Counted from the stretch's first letter, positions 1-9,771 are shown. The stretch: 64,000 nt of DNA from Pyrinomonadaceae bacterium (GCA_030841105.1 JAVEDE010000053.1:1-64000), one strand, 5' to 3'. Made by a program: numbers and translations. Notes: generated by a model from the sequence alone, not told the origin.

Positions 1-230
1 GCCAGCACGCGACTCTCGCCCGCTTTGACCGGCACGGTCGGCGATCCTTTGCGCCCCCCGTTCGCCTGCCCTCCGCGCCCCTTCGCCCCCGTCGGGTTCT
101 CCCCGCTCGCCCAACGCGACTCCACGCCCTCCGGCATCTCGTAAATCGTCTGCGCGCGCGACGCCTGAGTTGAAGTTATTAGAACGAGCAATAATCCGAG
201 ACGTTGGACGGACACCCGATTGAACCTCAT
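1..230 (-). CDS. DUF2961 (GH172-like) protein, N-terminal part, truncated by window edge
   Basis: Reading from the ATG at 230 on the minus strand gives a signal peptide of about 26 residues ending in ASRAQ. The mature N-terminus follows, with SRWASGENPTGAKGRGG, an NGGRKGS stretch and VKAGES. This matches the start of DUF2961 proteins, which carry an RWASxENPTGxKGxGG motif. Some members are glycoside hydrolases of family GH172 (difructose-dianhydride and related fructan or arabinofuranose-linkage enzymes). Only about 76 residues lie in the window, so the substrate cannot be inferred. The signal peptide implies periplasmic or outer-surface location. The family call rests on the N-terminal motif alone. 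Confidence 0.7.
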   Translation of the reverse strand, partial: MRFNRVSVQRLGLLLVLITSTQASRAQTIYEMPEGVESRWASGENPTGAKGRGGQANGGRKGSPTVPVKAGESRVL

Positions 231-370
231 ACCTTTCGCTCCTCTTCGTTCAAATTTTCGTCGTCGCCACCGCCGCCAGGCCGCGCCCACGTTCTCGCAT
301 TGATTCAAAAGTTGTGGGGAGGGCGTCGGCTTTAACAACTCGTTTTGAAACTCGCCCGCGCGCCGTTCGT

Positions 371-769
371 TCACTGTCGCGCGCGGCTGAACAGATTTTT
401 GCCCGAAGCAATACAAACCAACTGCATTTCTTCAGGCTTCTCTCTGGTAAAGGGGCAGACCACATAATCTCCCCACACCTCTCTCTGCCATTCGCCGAGA
501 GCCTTCGCCACGTTCGGCGGGAGGTGATGCACGCCCTCTTTCGTATAAGAGTCTGAGACGCCGAGCATCCGGTGTGTGCCCACCTTCCACAGTCTCACAC
601 TCGGACTTCCGTTGTAGACGGAGAGTCTGCCACGGACGGCGAAACACTTGCCGACAAGCCGCGGCTGTGAGCGGCAGGGGACGAACCGGGTCGGCGACGC
701 GGCGGCTTGCGGAAAGACCATGGTGCAACAGAGCAACAGGAGAATAATGACACCGTGTGTTTTACTCAT
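371..769 (-). CDS. Small exported conserved hypothetical protein
   Basis: This 132-residue protein starts with an uncleaved-length signal sequence (MSKTHGVIILLLLCC, then QAAASP). The mature part contains four cysteines (CRSQP, GKCFAV, VCPFT, VCIAS) that could form two disulfides, plus RLSVYNGSPSVRLWKVGT, LPPNV and a VWGDYVVCPF block. I recall similar exported proteins in Acidobacteria, but no function is known to me. It is probably a compact beta-rich periplasmic or secreted domain. The gap to the DUF2961 gene downstream is about 140 bp, so it may be a separate unit. Confidence 0.65.
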   Translation of the reverse strand: MSKTHGVIILLLLCCTMVFPQAAASPTRFVPCRSQPRLVGKCFAVRGRLSVYNGSPSVRLWKVGTHRMLGVSDSYTKEGVHHLPPNVAKALGEWQREVWGDYVVCPFTREKPEEMQLVCIASGKNLFSRARQ

Positions 770-806
770 ACCCCGCCTTTAAACTGTGAGAAAAGAAGGT
801 AGCCTT

Positions 807-1241
807 TCAGTGAGTGAACTGCTTCAGGATCATCAGTGCGGCGAGGGCGGCCACGAGGGCGATGGTGGTTGAGACGATGCCCATCACGCGCGAGCGCACC
901 CAGCCGCACAACCCCAGCCCGACGAGGAAGAGGAGGATGGCGGAGATGAATGTGAGGGACAGGCGATGGTGCAGGGAGCCGATGACGATTGACCAGCGCG
1001 CGAGATCGTCCTGCGCCCGCGGGTCAACCGCGACCGCCGCGCTCAGAGTCCATCCGAGCGCGCAAATGATCATGCCTGCGGTCGCCGCCAGCGAGAAGCC
1101 TACCGTCCAACTCACGACGCGGCGTTTGGACTCGGCCGTCAGGAGTTGTACCAGAAACGTGAGCGAGAACCCGGCGATGAGCGCGCTGATGAAAGCCAGT
1201 TGGCGGTAGAGTTCGGCGGAGGCTGCTAACCGTTCATTCAA
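807..1241 (-). CDS. Four-helix integral membrane protein, unknown function
   Basis: The 144-residue product has four hydrophobic segments at about residues 15-35, 46-70, 85-112 and 118-140, and almost no soluble domain. Its N-terminus (MNERLAASAELYRQLAF) and short loops suggest a small inner-membrane protein. A GAGGG-like ribosome binding site lies about 10 bp before the ATG at 1241. I do not recognise a catalytic motif or a named family. It lies between the exported protein at 371-769 and the sigma-54 regulator, all on the minus strand, but the gap of about 155 bp to the regulator argues against strict co-transcription. Confidence 0.6.
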   Translation of the reverse strand: MNERLAASAELYRQLAFISALIAGFSLTFLVQLLTAESKRRVVSWTVGFSLAATAGMIICALGWTLSAAVAVDPRAQDDLARWSIVIGSLHHRLSLTFISAILLFLVGLGLCGWVRSRVMGIVSTTIALVAALAALMILKQFTH

Positions 1242-1397
1242 TGAAGACCCTCTTTTCAGTGTGGCGGCGCGAAGCGTATCAGGCGAGAGCGGCCATTCAT
1301 CGAAACTGTCGCGGACGCCTTGCCGGGATTATACAGAAGCGATGCGGGCGGATGATAGTCGAGTTCATCGCTCGTGTGAATGATATTCGTTTGACAG

Positions 1398-2828
<1,431 letters not shown>

Positions 2829-2864
2829 AAGGGCAGTTTAGCATACGTCCCCGCGGCGGATGCT

Positions 2865-3692
2865 TTAACTCTCCGGCGCGAAATGATCGGCGACGGCGCG
2901 TGCGAGCGCGGCGGTCGTGGACTCTGCGGGCTGGATGTCTGTGGCGAGGTTGTAGTCGGCGGCGGCGCGCGCGGTGATGTCGCCGATGCAGGCGACGCGC
3001 ACGTCTCGCAGCAGTTCGCCGAGGTCGCGCGTGTCGAAGAGTTGCGCGAAGTTGGCAACGGTCGAGGCGCTCGTGAAAGTGATGCAGTCAACCGCGCCGC
3101 CGACGAGCAGGGCTTCGACGCGCGCGCGTTCGGTCGTCTGCGGCGGCACGGTGCGATAGGCAGCGACCACGTCGGCGCGCGCCCCGGCCGCTTCGAGCGC
3201 GTGCGGCAGATAGTCGCGCGCGACGGCGGCGCGCGGGAGGAGGAAGTTCAAACGTTCGAGCCGCTCGCGCCCGCCGAGATAGTTCGCCAGAGCGTCGAAG
3301 ACGCCTTCGGCCTTCGACTCGCCGGAAACGATATCCACGTGGACGCGCGCGTCGCGCAGGCGGTCGGCGGTGGCCGCGCCGATGGCGCAGACGTGCACGT
3401 CGTCCAACTCGGACGCGTCGTGCCCCTGCGTCTCCATGCGTTGCATGAAGAAGTCCACGCCGTTCGTGCTGGTGAATACGAGCCAATCGTAGCCGTAGAG
3501 ATGTTCGATGGCCTCGTCGAGCGCGGCGAAACTTTCGGGCGCGACGATCTCGATGGTGGGGCAGGCGACGACGCGCGCGCCGTAGCGTTCGAGCGCGGCG
3601 GTAAACTCCGCCGACTGCGCCAGCGCGCGCGTGATGACGACGGTGCGCCCGCGCAAGGGTTGCTCTTGAGTTTGACTTGGGTCGGGTGTCAT
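2865..3692 (-). CDS. hemD: Uroporphyrinogen-III synthase
   Basis: The enzyme cyclises hydroxymethylbilane with inversion of ring D to give uroporphyrinogen III, the branch point of heme and corrinoid synthesis. The sequence has the loose HemD pattern: GRTVVITRALAQSAEF at the N-terminus, VFTSTNGV in the middle, VCAIGAATADRL, then the second-domain hallmark DCITFTSASTVANF and ACIGDITARAA near the end. Family sequences are poorly conserved, but gene order settles the call, since hemC and hemA lie directly upstream on the same strand. The ATG at 3692 is chosen; a GTG at 3707 would add five residues. Neither has a clear Shine-Dalgarno. Confidence 0.9.
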   Translation of the reverse strand: MTPDPSQTQEQPLRGRTVVITRALAQSAEFTAALERYGARVVACPTIEIVAPESFAALDEAIEHLYGYDWLVFTSTNGVDFFMQRMETQGHDASELDDVHVCAIGAATADRLRDARVHVDIVSGESKAEGVFDALANYLGGRERLERLNFLLPRAAVARDYLPHALEAAGARADVVAAYRTVPPQTTERARVEALLVGGAVDCITFTSASTVANFAQLFDTRDLGELLRDVRVACIGDITARAAADYNLATDIQPAESTTAALARAVADHFAPES

Positions 3693-3754
3693 CGCGCGTG
3701 GCGGCACACGGAATTTAAACTGGCGACTTTCAAACGGGCGACATGCAAACCGTT

Positions 3755-3818
3755 AAGCCTTCGAGCAACTAAACAGTGAAGCCGTAGAACAACTAAACAG
3801 TGAAGCCTTCGAGCAACT
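3755..3818 (-). repeat. 24-bp tandem duplication of the hemC 3' end
   Basis: Two complete 24-bp units (3755-3778 and 3779-3802) and a 16-bp match (3803-3818) follow one another. On the minus strand each full unit reads LLEGFTV-stop or LFYGFTV-stop, so the last coding eight codons of hemC, stop included, have been copied downstream. Unit two has drifted at several positions. Next to it (about 3716-3753) are two diverged 15-bp units containing GGCGAC. Confidence 0.85.
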
Positions 3819-4731
3819 CGCCCGCGCCGCGTTCGCGCAGTCGCGCGGCGAGCGTTTCGCCCGCGCGGGCGGCGTGGCGTGCGTCGTCTTCGATTGAGTC
3901 GCGTATGACGCGGCTGCCGTCGAGCGCGGCGACGAGCGCGTCGAGCCGGAGCGTGTCGCCGCTGACGACCGCGTGCGCGGCGATGGGGACTTGGCAACCG
4001 CCGCCGAGCGCGTAGAGCAGCGCGCGTTCGGCGGTGCAGGCGGCGCGCGTCGGCGCGTGTTCGAGCAGCGCGACGAGCGCGGCGGTGCGCGGATCACCCG
4101 CGCGCGTCTCGATGCCGAGCGCGCCCTGCCCGACGGCGGGCAGCATCTCCGCGTGTGTGATCGAGACGTTGATGCGTCGCTCGAAATTGAGGCGGCGCAA
4201 GCCCGCGGAAGCGAGGATGATCGCGTCGTAGCCGCCTTCGTCGAGTTTGCGCAGGCGCGTGTCCACGTTGCCGCGCAAATCTTTGATCTCAACGTCGGGG
4301 CGCAGGTGCTTCAACTGCGCCTGTCGTCGCAAACTCGACGTGCCGACGACGGCATTCGGCGGCAGACTGCGGAGCGAGTCGTCGGTCGCGGCGACGCCTT
4401 CGCGCAAGACGAGCGCGTCGCGCGCGTCTTCGCGCTCGGTGATGGCGTTGATGGCGAGGTTGTCGGAGAGCGTCGTCGGCAAGTCCTTCAGTGAGTGGAC
4501 GGCCAGATCGATCTTTTCGGCGAGCAGAGCCTCTTCGAGTTCCTTCGTGAAGACGCCCTTGCCGCCGATGACGGCGAGCGGCACGTCGAGCATCACGTCG
4601 CCGGAAGTCTTGATGACCTCGATGCGAATCTCCACGCCGGGGCGCAACTCCGCGAGCCGCGCACGCACCCATTCCGATTGCCACAACGCGAGCTTCGAGC
4701 CGCGCGAGCCGATGACGAAATAATCTCTCAT
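3793..4731 (-). CDS. hemC: Hydroxymethylbilane synthase (porphobilinogen deaminase)
   Basis: HemC condenses four porphobilinogens into hydroxymethylbilane. The 312-residue length is standard. Visible motifs include GSRGSKLALWQSEWV at the N-terminus, the HSLKDLPT loop, DALVLREG, GTSSLRRQAQL and the DLRGNVDTRLRKLDEG signature. The cofactor-bearing cysteine lies in GGGCQVPIAAHA at about residue 246 and covalently holds the dipyrromethane. All substrate-binding arginines in these blocks look intact. It is preceded by hemA and followed by hemD. The 3' end lies in a tandem duplication, so the final stop is followed by copies of the last eight codons. A heptad inverted repeat separates it from hemA. 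Confidence 0.97.
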   Translation of the reverse strand: MRDYFVIGSRGSKLALWQSEWVRARLAELRPGVEIRIEVIKTSGDVMLDVPLAVIGGKGVFTKELEEALLAEKIDLAVHSLKDLPTTLSDNLAINAITEREDARDALVLREGVAATDDSLRSLPPNAVVGTSSLRRQAQLKHLRPDVEIKDLRGNVDTRLRKLDEGGYDAIILASAGLRRLNFERRINVSITHAEMLPAVGQGALGIETRAGDPRTAALVALLEHAPTRAACTAERALLYALGGGCQVPIAAHAVVSGDTLRLDALVAALDGSRVIRDSIEDDARHAARAGETLAARLRERGAGELLEGFTV

Positions 4732-4737
4732 AACAGT

Positions 4738-4818
4738 AGAGGCCAGAGGTTAGAAGTCGGAGATCAGTAAGAAGCCGACCGCTTTAGACTGATCTCCGAT
4801 TTCCAACCTCTGGCCTCT
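4738..4818. repeat. Heptad inverted repeat (AGAGGTT type) between hemA and hemC
   Basis: The left arm (4738-4767) parses into 7-mers AGAGGCC, AGAGGTT, AGAAGTC and GGAGATC. The right arm (4789-4818) is its near-exact reverse complement, and the loop is about 21 nt. It fills almost the whole gap between hemA and hemC. Such a hairpin could act as a terminator, attenuator or mRNA stabiliser within the heme operon. Confidence 0.85.
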
Positions 4819-4824
4819 CATCTT

Positions 4825-6093
4825 TCATTCTTCCAATCCGAAAGTGTTGCGCCATGCCTTGAGGTCTTCTTCCTCGCCGGTGTCGTGCGAGCGGCGCAGG
4901 CGGCTGATGATGGGGTGCGAAATTTTGTTGACGGTGGACATCAAGAGGGCTTCGACGGCGCGCTCCTGTTCGGGCGTCAACTCGCCGAGACGCGTGCGCT
5001 GGCGTTTGAGTTCAGCCCGCGCGATCTCCTCCAACTTCTGCCGGAGCGCGGCCACCGTCGGGCCGAGGTCGAGCGAGCGCAACGCCTGTTGAAACTGCAT
5101 TACCTCGGATTCGACGATCAACTCCGCGCGCTCGGCCTCGCGTTCGCGCTCGCGGATGTTGGAGGCGACAACCGCTTCCAGATCGTCCACGTCGAAGACG
5201 AACAAGTTGTCGAGTTCGCCGACCGCAGGGTCTACGTTGCGCGGCACGCTGATGTCTATGAAGAAGGCCGGACGCCTTTGCCGCGCCGCCAAAGCCTCGC
5301 GCGCCATCTCGGGCGTGACGACGTACTCGTCGGCGGCCGTCGAGCAGATCACGATGTCGGCCTCGGCCAGATGCGCGGGCAGGGAAGAGAAGTCGAGCGC
5401 AGTGCCCTTGATCTTCTGCGCGAGTTGCTCGGCCGTCTCGGTGGTGCGGTTGGTGACGAGGATGCGCGACGCGCCCGCGCCCGCCAGATGTTGCGCGGCG
5501 AGTTCGGCCATCTCGCCCGCGCCGATAACGAGCACGGTTGTACCCTTGAGCGTGCCGAAAATTTTGCGTCCGAGTTCGACCGCCGTGAAACTGATCGAGA
5601 CGGCGGAGGCGGCGATCCCGGTCTCGGCGCGCACGCGCTTGGCGACGTGCAGCGCGTGATGCACGAGGCGGTGTAGGATGCGCCCGGCCGTGCCTGCCGT
5701 GACCGCGTTCGAGTAGGCGCGGCGCACCTGACCCAACACCTGCGGCTCGCCGACGACCATCGAATCGAGCGACGAGGCGACGCGGAAGACGTGGCGCACG
5801 GCCTCTTCGTCGGCGTGCGTGTAGAGGTGTTCGCCGAAAAACTGTCGGGGCACGCGGCGCGTCTCGCTGAGGAAGGAACTGATGCGCGCCGTGCCTTCGT
5901 CGCCGCTCACGCCGCGCGTCGCCGCCAGCACCTCCACGCGGTTGCAGGTGGAAACGATCAAGCCCTCGCTAATCAACTCGCCGTCAACCAGAGTCTGCAA
6001 AGTCTCGGCGCACGACTCGTCCGTAAAGGCCAGACGCTCGCGCACCTCCACCGGCGCAGTCTTATGATTGAGTCCGACGAGAATGATTGACAT
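4825..6093 (-). CDS. hemA: Glutamyl-tRNA reductase
   Basis: HemA reduces glutamyl-tRNA(Glu) to glutamate-1-semialdehyde with NADPH, the first committed step of the C5 heme pathway. The N-terminal catalytic domain contains GLNHKTAPVEVRE and STCNRVEVL, which places the nucleophile at Cys50 as in characterised enzymes. The signature VFRVASSLDSMVVGEPQVLGQ follows. The central NADPH domain has VLVIGAGEMAELAAQHL, and the C-terminal helical dimerisation domain ends with RLRRSHDTGEEED. The length of 422 residues is normal. The gene follows the ccsA/hemX-like gene, an arrangement common in bacteria that use the C5 pathway. Confidence 0.97.
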   Translation of the reverse strand: MSIILVGLNHKTAPVEVRERLAFTDESCAETLQTLVDGELISEGLIVSTCNRVEVLAATRGVSGDEGTARISSFLSETRRVPRQFFGEHLYTHADEEAVRHVFRVASSLDSMVVGEPQVLGQVRRAYSNAVTAGTAGRILHRLVHHALHVAKRVRAETGIAASAVSISFTAVELGRKIFGTLKGTTVLVIGAGEMAELAAQHLAGAGASRILVTNRTTETAEQLAQKIKGTALDFSSLPAHLAEADIVICSTAADEYVVTPEMAREALAARQRRPAFFIDISVPRNVDPAVGELDNLFVFDVDDLEAVVASNIREREREAERAELIVESEVMQFQQALRSLDLGPTVAALRQKLEEIARAELKRQRTRLGELTPEQERAVEALLMSTVNKISHPIISRLRRSHDTGEEEDLKAWRNTFGLEE

Positions 6094-6098
6094 ACAAA

Positions 6099-6180
6099 GG
6101 TTTCAAGTTTCAGGTTTCAAGTTTCAGGACTGAGGTTTGAGGCTCTTTAACTTGAAACCTGAAACCTGAAACTTGAAACC
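6099..6180. repeat. Heptad inverted repeat (GTTTCAA/GTTTCAG type) between ccsA-like gene and hemA
   Basis: The left arm at 6099-6127 is four tandem 7-mers (GTTTCAA, GTTTCAG, GTTTCAA, GTTTCAG). The right arm at 6151-6180 is the reverse complement. The loop is about 23 nt. A longer element of the same family occurs at 27246-27434. Confidence 0.9.
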
Positions 6181-6183
6181 CTG

Positions 6184-6999
6184 CTAACCGAAGACGTGAT
6201 AGCCGCCCATCAGGCGCGTGCCGAGAAAGGTGAAGATGACGAGGCCGAAACCGGCCACGCCGACGAGCGCGCTTTTGCGCCCGCGCCATTGGATGCGGTA
6301 GTGAATCATCGTCAGGTAAAGCAGCCACGTGATGAGCGCGAAAACTTCCTTCGGGTCGTTGTGCCAGATGCGCCCGGTCTGTTGCGAAGAGAGAATCGCG
6401 CCGGTGACGATGCCGAGCGACAAGAGCGTGAAGCCTATCCCTGCGGCGGTCGAACCGATGTCGTCCACGGTCGTCAGAGACGGCAGCCGGTGAAAGAGCG
6501 CGGAGAAGGTCTTGAGTTTCAACTCGCGTTCCTGCCAGAGGTACATCGCGCTCGCGGCGAAGACGACGAAGAAGGCGGCGTAGGAAAAGATCAGCAGCGT
6601 GGTGTGGATGGGGAAGACCCACCCGGCCGCGCCCTCCGCCACCGTCCCGGCGCGCGCGTCCGAAGACGTGCGGACGAGCAACGTCGCCGTCACCAGAAAC
6701 GCGACGAGCGGCATCAGGAACGTGCCGAGGGCTTTGATCTGATAGCGGAAGTGAGCCAGCCCGTAGGCGACGACGAGCGTCCACGCGAGAAAAGATAAAG
6801 TCTCGCGCAGGCCGAACAAAGGGTAGCGGCCGTCCTGTATCCAGTCGCGCAGGAAAGCCGCCGTGTGCAGCGCGAAGCCGACGCCGAGCGACACCATCGC
6901 CACGCGCTCGACCGAGCGACGCTTGTAGGCGAACGCCAGAATCGCGTGGACGGCGGCGTTGACGTAGGCGGCTAAAGCTGCGAGCAGGAGATAATTCAT
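6184..6999 (-). CDS. Cytochrome c assembly / HemX-like membrane protein (CcsA family)
   Basis: The ATG at 6999 gives a 271-residue protein with about eight membrane helices. It has the CcsA/HemX pattern: YPLFGLRETLSFLAW near the N-terminus, then PIHTTLLIFSYAAFFVVFAASAMYLWQER, and a C-terminal WHNDPKEVFALITWLLY, RIQWRGRKS and FLGTRLMGGYH. CcsA family members carry heme to the periplasm for cytochrome c maturation. HemX members, encoded next to hemA, affect glutamyl-tRNA reductase levels in some bacteria. Position upstream of hemA favours the HemX-like role, but the sequence alone does not decide. An in-frame upstream extension to 7134 is possible but lacks membrane or family features. Confidence 0.8.
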   Translation of the reverse strand: MNYLLLAALAAYVNAAVHAILAFAYKRRSVERVAMVSLGVGFALHTAAFLRDWIQDGRYPLFGLRETLSFLAWTLVVAYGLAHFRYQIKALGTFLMPLVAFLVTATLLVRTSSDARAGTVAEGAAGWVFPIHTTLLIFSYAAFFVVFAASAMYLWQERELKLKTFSALFHRLPSLTTVDDIGSTAAGIGFTLLSLGIVTGAILSSQQTGRIWHNDPKEVFALITWLLYLTMIHYRIQWRGRKSALVGVAGFGLVIFTFLGTRLMGGYHVFG

Positions 7000-7194
7000 C
7001 GGAGGCTTTGAGAACTCGTGCGAAACCTTCTGGCGGCATTGTACGGGATGTGGGAAAACAGCCGCAAGCCGACAATTCCGGGGCGCGCTGTTGTCACGAA
7101 ACGGCAAGACGTGAGAAACTTCCCGTCGTGCCAATCCGCAAGCCGCCAGTTAATTTCGCGACTCCCGTACCAACTGTATCAGGGGTGAAGGATA

Positions 7195-7791
7195 ATGCCT
7201 GATCGCGCCGAGGCGTGGGAACTGCTCTGCGAATACACGAAGGGCGACAGCCTGCGCCGCCACGCCCTCGCCGTCGAGACGGCCATGCGCGCCTGCGCCG
7301 CGCGCTACGGCGGGGCTGAAGCCGACGCGGACGAGTGGGGCTTGGTCGGCCTGCTCCACGATTTCGATTACGAGATGTTCCCCGACCCGGAAGCGGGCGG
7401 CCACCCGTTCAAGGGCGCAAACATCCTCTGCGGGCGCGGCTATCCCGACCACTTCATCCGCGCCATCATGGGACACGCGACATACACGGGCGTCCCGCGC
7501 GACACGCCGCTCGCGCGCGCACTCTTCGCCACGGACGAACTCTGTGGCTTCCTCGTCGCCTGCGCGCTCGTGCGCCCGTCGCGCAGTCTGGACGACATGG
7601 AAGTCGCGTCGGTCAAGAAGAAACTCAAGGACAAGGCTTTCGCGCGCACGGTGAACCGCGAAGACATTCAACAGGGAGTCGCCGAGTTGGGCGTCCCGCT
7701 CGAAGAGCACATCCGCTTCGTCATCGCCGCGCTGCGCCCCGTGCAGCGAGAGATCGGGCTGAACAGTTTGACGGCGGGCAACGCGGCTTGA
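7195..7791 (+). CDS. HD-domain hydrolase
   Basis: This 198-residue protein fits the small HD-superfamily metal-dependent phosphohydrolases. It has RRHALAVETAM with the first His, GLLHDFDYEMFP with the HD dyad, then HPFKGANIL and IMGHATYTG with further candidate metal ligands. The C-terminus (KKKLKDKAFARTVNREDI) fits a subgroup often annotated as HDIG-type or bis(5'-nucleosyl)-tetraphosphatase-like. The substrate is unknown, likely a nucleotide or phosphorylated metabolite. The start is supported by a purine-rich GGTGAAGGA just before the ATG. It is transcribed divergently from the ccsA-like gene. Confidence 0.85.
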   Translation: MPDRAEAWELLCEYTKGDSLRRHALAVETAMRACAARYGGAEADADEWGLVGLLHDFDYEMFPDPEAGGHPFKGANILCGRGYPDHFIRAIMGHATYTGVPRDTPLARALFATDELCGFLVACALVRPSRSLDDMEVASVKKKLKDKAFARTVNREDIQQGVAELGVPLEEHIRFVIAALRPVQREIGLNSLTAGNAA

Positions 7792-7842
7792 GCAAGTTGA
7801 ATCCGAGCGGCTCGTTGTCGCCGGGCGCGCGGGCGGACTTCA

Positions 7843-8133
7843 TTAACCGAGAAGCAGCCGCGCCGCTAAGAGCGCGGCGAGCGTCGAGACGAGCGTGAAC
7901 AGGGCGGTGAGGGCGGCTTGCAGTTTGCGACGACGCGCCGTGTGGCGGTAGACGAAGACGCAGGCGAGTGTGGTGAAGAGGACGGGCGCGGCCAAGAGGG
8001 CGAAGATCGCGTGGGGGCGGGGCGAAGGCATGCGCTCCGTGGTGTCGATCATCCAGTAGACGAGCGCGCGCATCCCGCCCGCGTTCATGAGGGCGGCGAC
8101 GAGCGAAGTGATGATGAGCAACTTCCAGCGCAC
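7843..8133 (-). CDS. Small membrane protein, unknown
   Basis: The product has about three hydrophobic helices (residues 4-25, 41-62 and 72-94) with a basic loop (RHTARRRKLQ). The first start codon in the open frame is a GTG at 8133. The frame stays open a further 75 bp upstream to a TAG and would encode coding-like residues ending in RFWKDIFCPVRWK, but no start codon occurs there. The true start is therefore uncertain; an unusual start codon or an upstream sequence change is possible. No catalytic motif or family was recognised. Confidence 0.5.
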   Translation of the reverse strand: MRWKLLIITSLVAALMNAGGMRALVYWMIDTTERMPSPRPHAIFALLAAPVLFTTLACVFVYRHTARRRKLQAALTALFTLVSTLAALLAARLLLG

Positions 8134-8240
8134 CGGGCAAAAAATGTCCTTCCAAAACCGCGTCGGCGTAAAGATGTGTGGCGAGGTTGGTTGAGAGAAC
8201 TAGGGGCGGATCGCCGCCAAGCATAGCATAGGAGACAAAA

Positions 8241-8320
8241 GTGACAAGTGAAGAGTGACGGGTGACAAGTTAAAGCAGCTTGGGTTTTAACTTGTCACCC
8301 GTCACTCTTCACCTGTCACT
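8241..8320. repeat. Heptad inverted repeat (GTGACAA type) upstream of proline dehydrogenase
   Basis: The left arm at 8241-8273 contains degenerate GTGACAA/GTGAAGA/GTGACGG units. The right arm at 8287-8320 is the reverse complement, ending nine bases before the proline dehydrogenase ATG. The inner end is GTTAA against TTAAC, as in most family members. It could fold in the 5' leader of the proline dehydrogenase transcript. Confidence 0.9.
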
Positions 8321-8328
8321 CCGAAAAA

Positions 8329-9249
8329 ATGGTAACTAGAAACGCACTGTTGTATCTGGCGCGGCAGGAAGGCTTGAAAGACTTCGCGACACGCTTCCGC
8401 CCGTTCAAGAAGATGACGACGCGCTTCGTGGCGGGCGAGGACATCGCCGAGGCCGTCGCGGCGATCCGAGAGATCAACGAGCGCGGCGCGGGCGCGTCGT
8501 TCGATCACCTCAACGAATCGGTCGCCAGCCGCGCCGAGACGGAGGAAGAGGTGCGCGAGTACAACCGCGTGCTCGCGGCCATTGACGAGACGGGCATCCG
8601 CTCGAACGTCTCGATCAAGCTGACGCAGTTCGGACTCGAAATAGACCCCGAACTGGCCTACCGCAACGCGCGCGAGGTGGTGGCCGAGGCGGCGCGGCGC
8701 GGCAACTTCGTCCGCGTGGACATGGAGCAGTCGAGCGTCACGCAAGTGACGATTGACATCTTCAAACGGCTGCGCGCCGAGTTCGACCTGAACACGGTCG
8801 GCATCGTGCTGCAATCGTATTTGCGCCGCACCGAACGCGACGTTGAAGACCTCTTGAAGATTCCGGCGCGCATACGCATCTGCAAGGGCGCGTACAACGA
8901 GCCGCCCGAAGTGGCCTTCCCCGACAAGAAGGACGTGGACGAGAATTACATCCGCGTGATGCAGAGGCTTTTGTCGAGCGGCGTTTACCACGGCATCGCG
9001 ACGCACGACCCGGCCATGATCGAGGCGACCATCAACCACGCCACGCGCGAGGGCATCGCGAAAGAGGCTTTCGAGTTCCAGATGCTCTACGGCGTCAGGC
9101 GCGACCTGCAAGTGCAACTCGCACGCGACGGGTATAACATGCGCGTCTACGTGCCCTACGGGAAGCACTGGTATCCTTACTTCATGCGGCGGCTGGCGGA
9201 ACGCCCGGCCAACGTCTGGTTCGTCTTGAAGAACATGCTGAAAGGTTGA
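8329..9249 (+). CDS. Proline dehydrogenase (stand-alone)
   Basis: The flavoenzyme oxidises proline to pyrroline-5-carboxylate and passes electrons to the quinone pool. The 306-residue TIM-barrel carries the family signatures: SFDHLNESV, NVSIKLTQFGLE, FVRVDMEQSS, IVLQSYLRRTE, RIRICKGAYNEPPEVAF, HGIATHDP and the C-terminal VPYGKHWYPYFMRRLAERP, whose arginines bind the proline carboxylate. It is the single-domain type (PutA N-terminal half or PutB). No pyrroline-5-carboxylate dehydrogenase gene is present in this window. A GTGACAA-type inverted repeat covers its 5' leader. The next gene, nfeD, follows after 15 bp and may share its transcript. Confidence 0.95.
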   Translation: MVTRNALLYLARQEGLKDFATRFRPFKKMTTRFVAGEDIAEAVAAIREINERGAGASFDHLNESVASRAETEEEVREYNRVLAAIDETGIRSNVSIKLTQFGLEIDPELAYRNAREVVAEAARRGNFVRVDMEQSSVTQVTIDIFKRLRAEFDLNTVGIVLQSYLRRTERDVEDLLKIPARIRICKGAYNEPPEVAFPDKKDVDENYIRVMQRLLSSGVYHGIATHDPAMIEATINHATREGIAKEAFEFQMLYGVRRDLQVQLARDGYNMRVYVPYGKHWYPYFMRRLAERPANVWFVLKNMLKG

Positions 9250-9264
9250 ACGGCGGGAGAGCAG

Positions 9265-9771
9265 ATGAGCGACTTCGCGTGGATACTGTGGGTGGTGCTC
9301 GGCGTGATTTTGATAATCGCCGAAATCTTTACGCCGGGCTTCGTGCTGCTGTGGTTCGGTGCGGGCGCGATTGCCGCCGCGCTCGCCGCGCTCGTCGGCG
9401 TCGGCTACCCGTTCCAGTTCCTCATCTTCTTCATCGTCTCGATAGCACTGACAGCCGCTTCGCGAACGATCTTCACCAAGTACTTCATGCGCCAGTTAGG
9501 GGAAGGCGGCAGCTACAAATCGGGCGCGGAGTCTCTGCCGGGGCAGGTGGGCACGGTCGTCTCTTCGAGTCAGGGCGCGCTGCTCGAAGGCGCGGTGAAA
9601 GTCTACGGCTCGACGTGGACGGCCTACCCGGCCGAAGGCGAAGAACCACTCGAAGCGGGCGCGCGCGTCGTCGTCGAGAGCGTCCGCGGCGCGTCCATCT
9701 ACGTCCGCCGCGCCCCCACCCAACCCGACTGGCGGCCAAGCGCGCTGCCGGAAGGCAGGGAAGAAAACTAA
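9265..9771 (+). CDS. nfeD: NfeD-family membrane protein
   Basis: The 168-residue protein has three hydrophobic segments (about residues 4-24, 29-48 and 51-68). A C-terminal soluble OB-fold-like domain follows, with GQVGTVVSSSQGALLEGAVKV and ALEAGARVVVESV-type spacing. This is the short NfeD type, without the N-terminal protease domain. NfeD proteins usually pair with SPFH/stomatin-like proteins in membrane quality control, but no such gene is adjacent here; the upstream neighbour is proline dehydrogenase, 15 bp away. The GVGYPFQFLIFF loop and the terminal basic or acidic tail are typical. The start has a GGGAGAG-like site just upstream. Confidence 0.85.
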   Translation: MSDFAWILWVVLGVILIIAEIFTPGFVLLWFGAGAIAAALAALVGVGYPFQFLIFFIVSIALTAASRTIFTKYFMRQLGEGGSYKSGAESLPGQVGTVVSSSQGALLEGAVKVYGSTWTAYPAEGEEPLEAGARVVVESVRGASIYVRRAPTQPDWRPSALPEGREEN

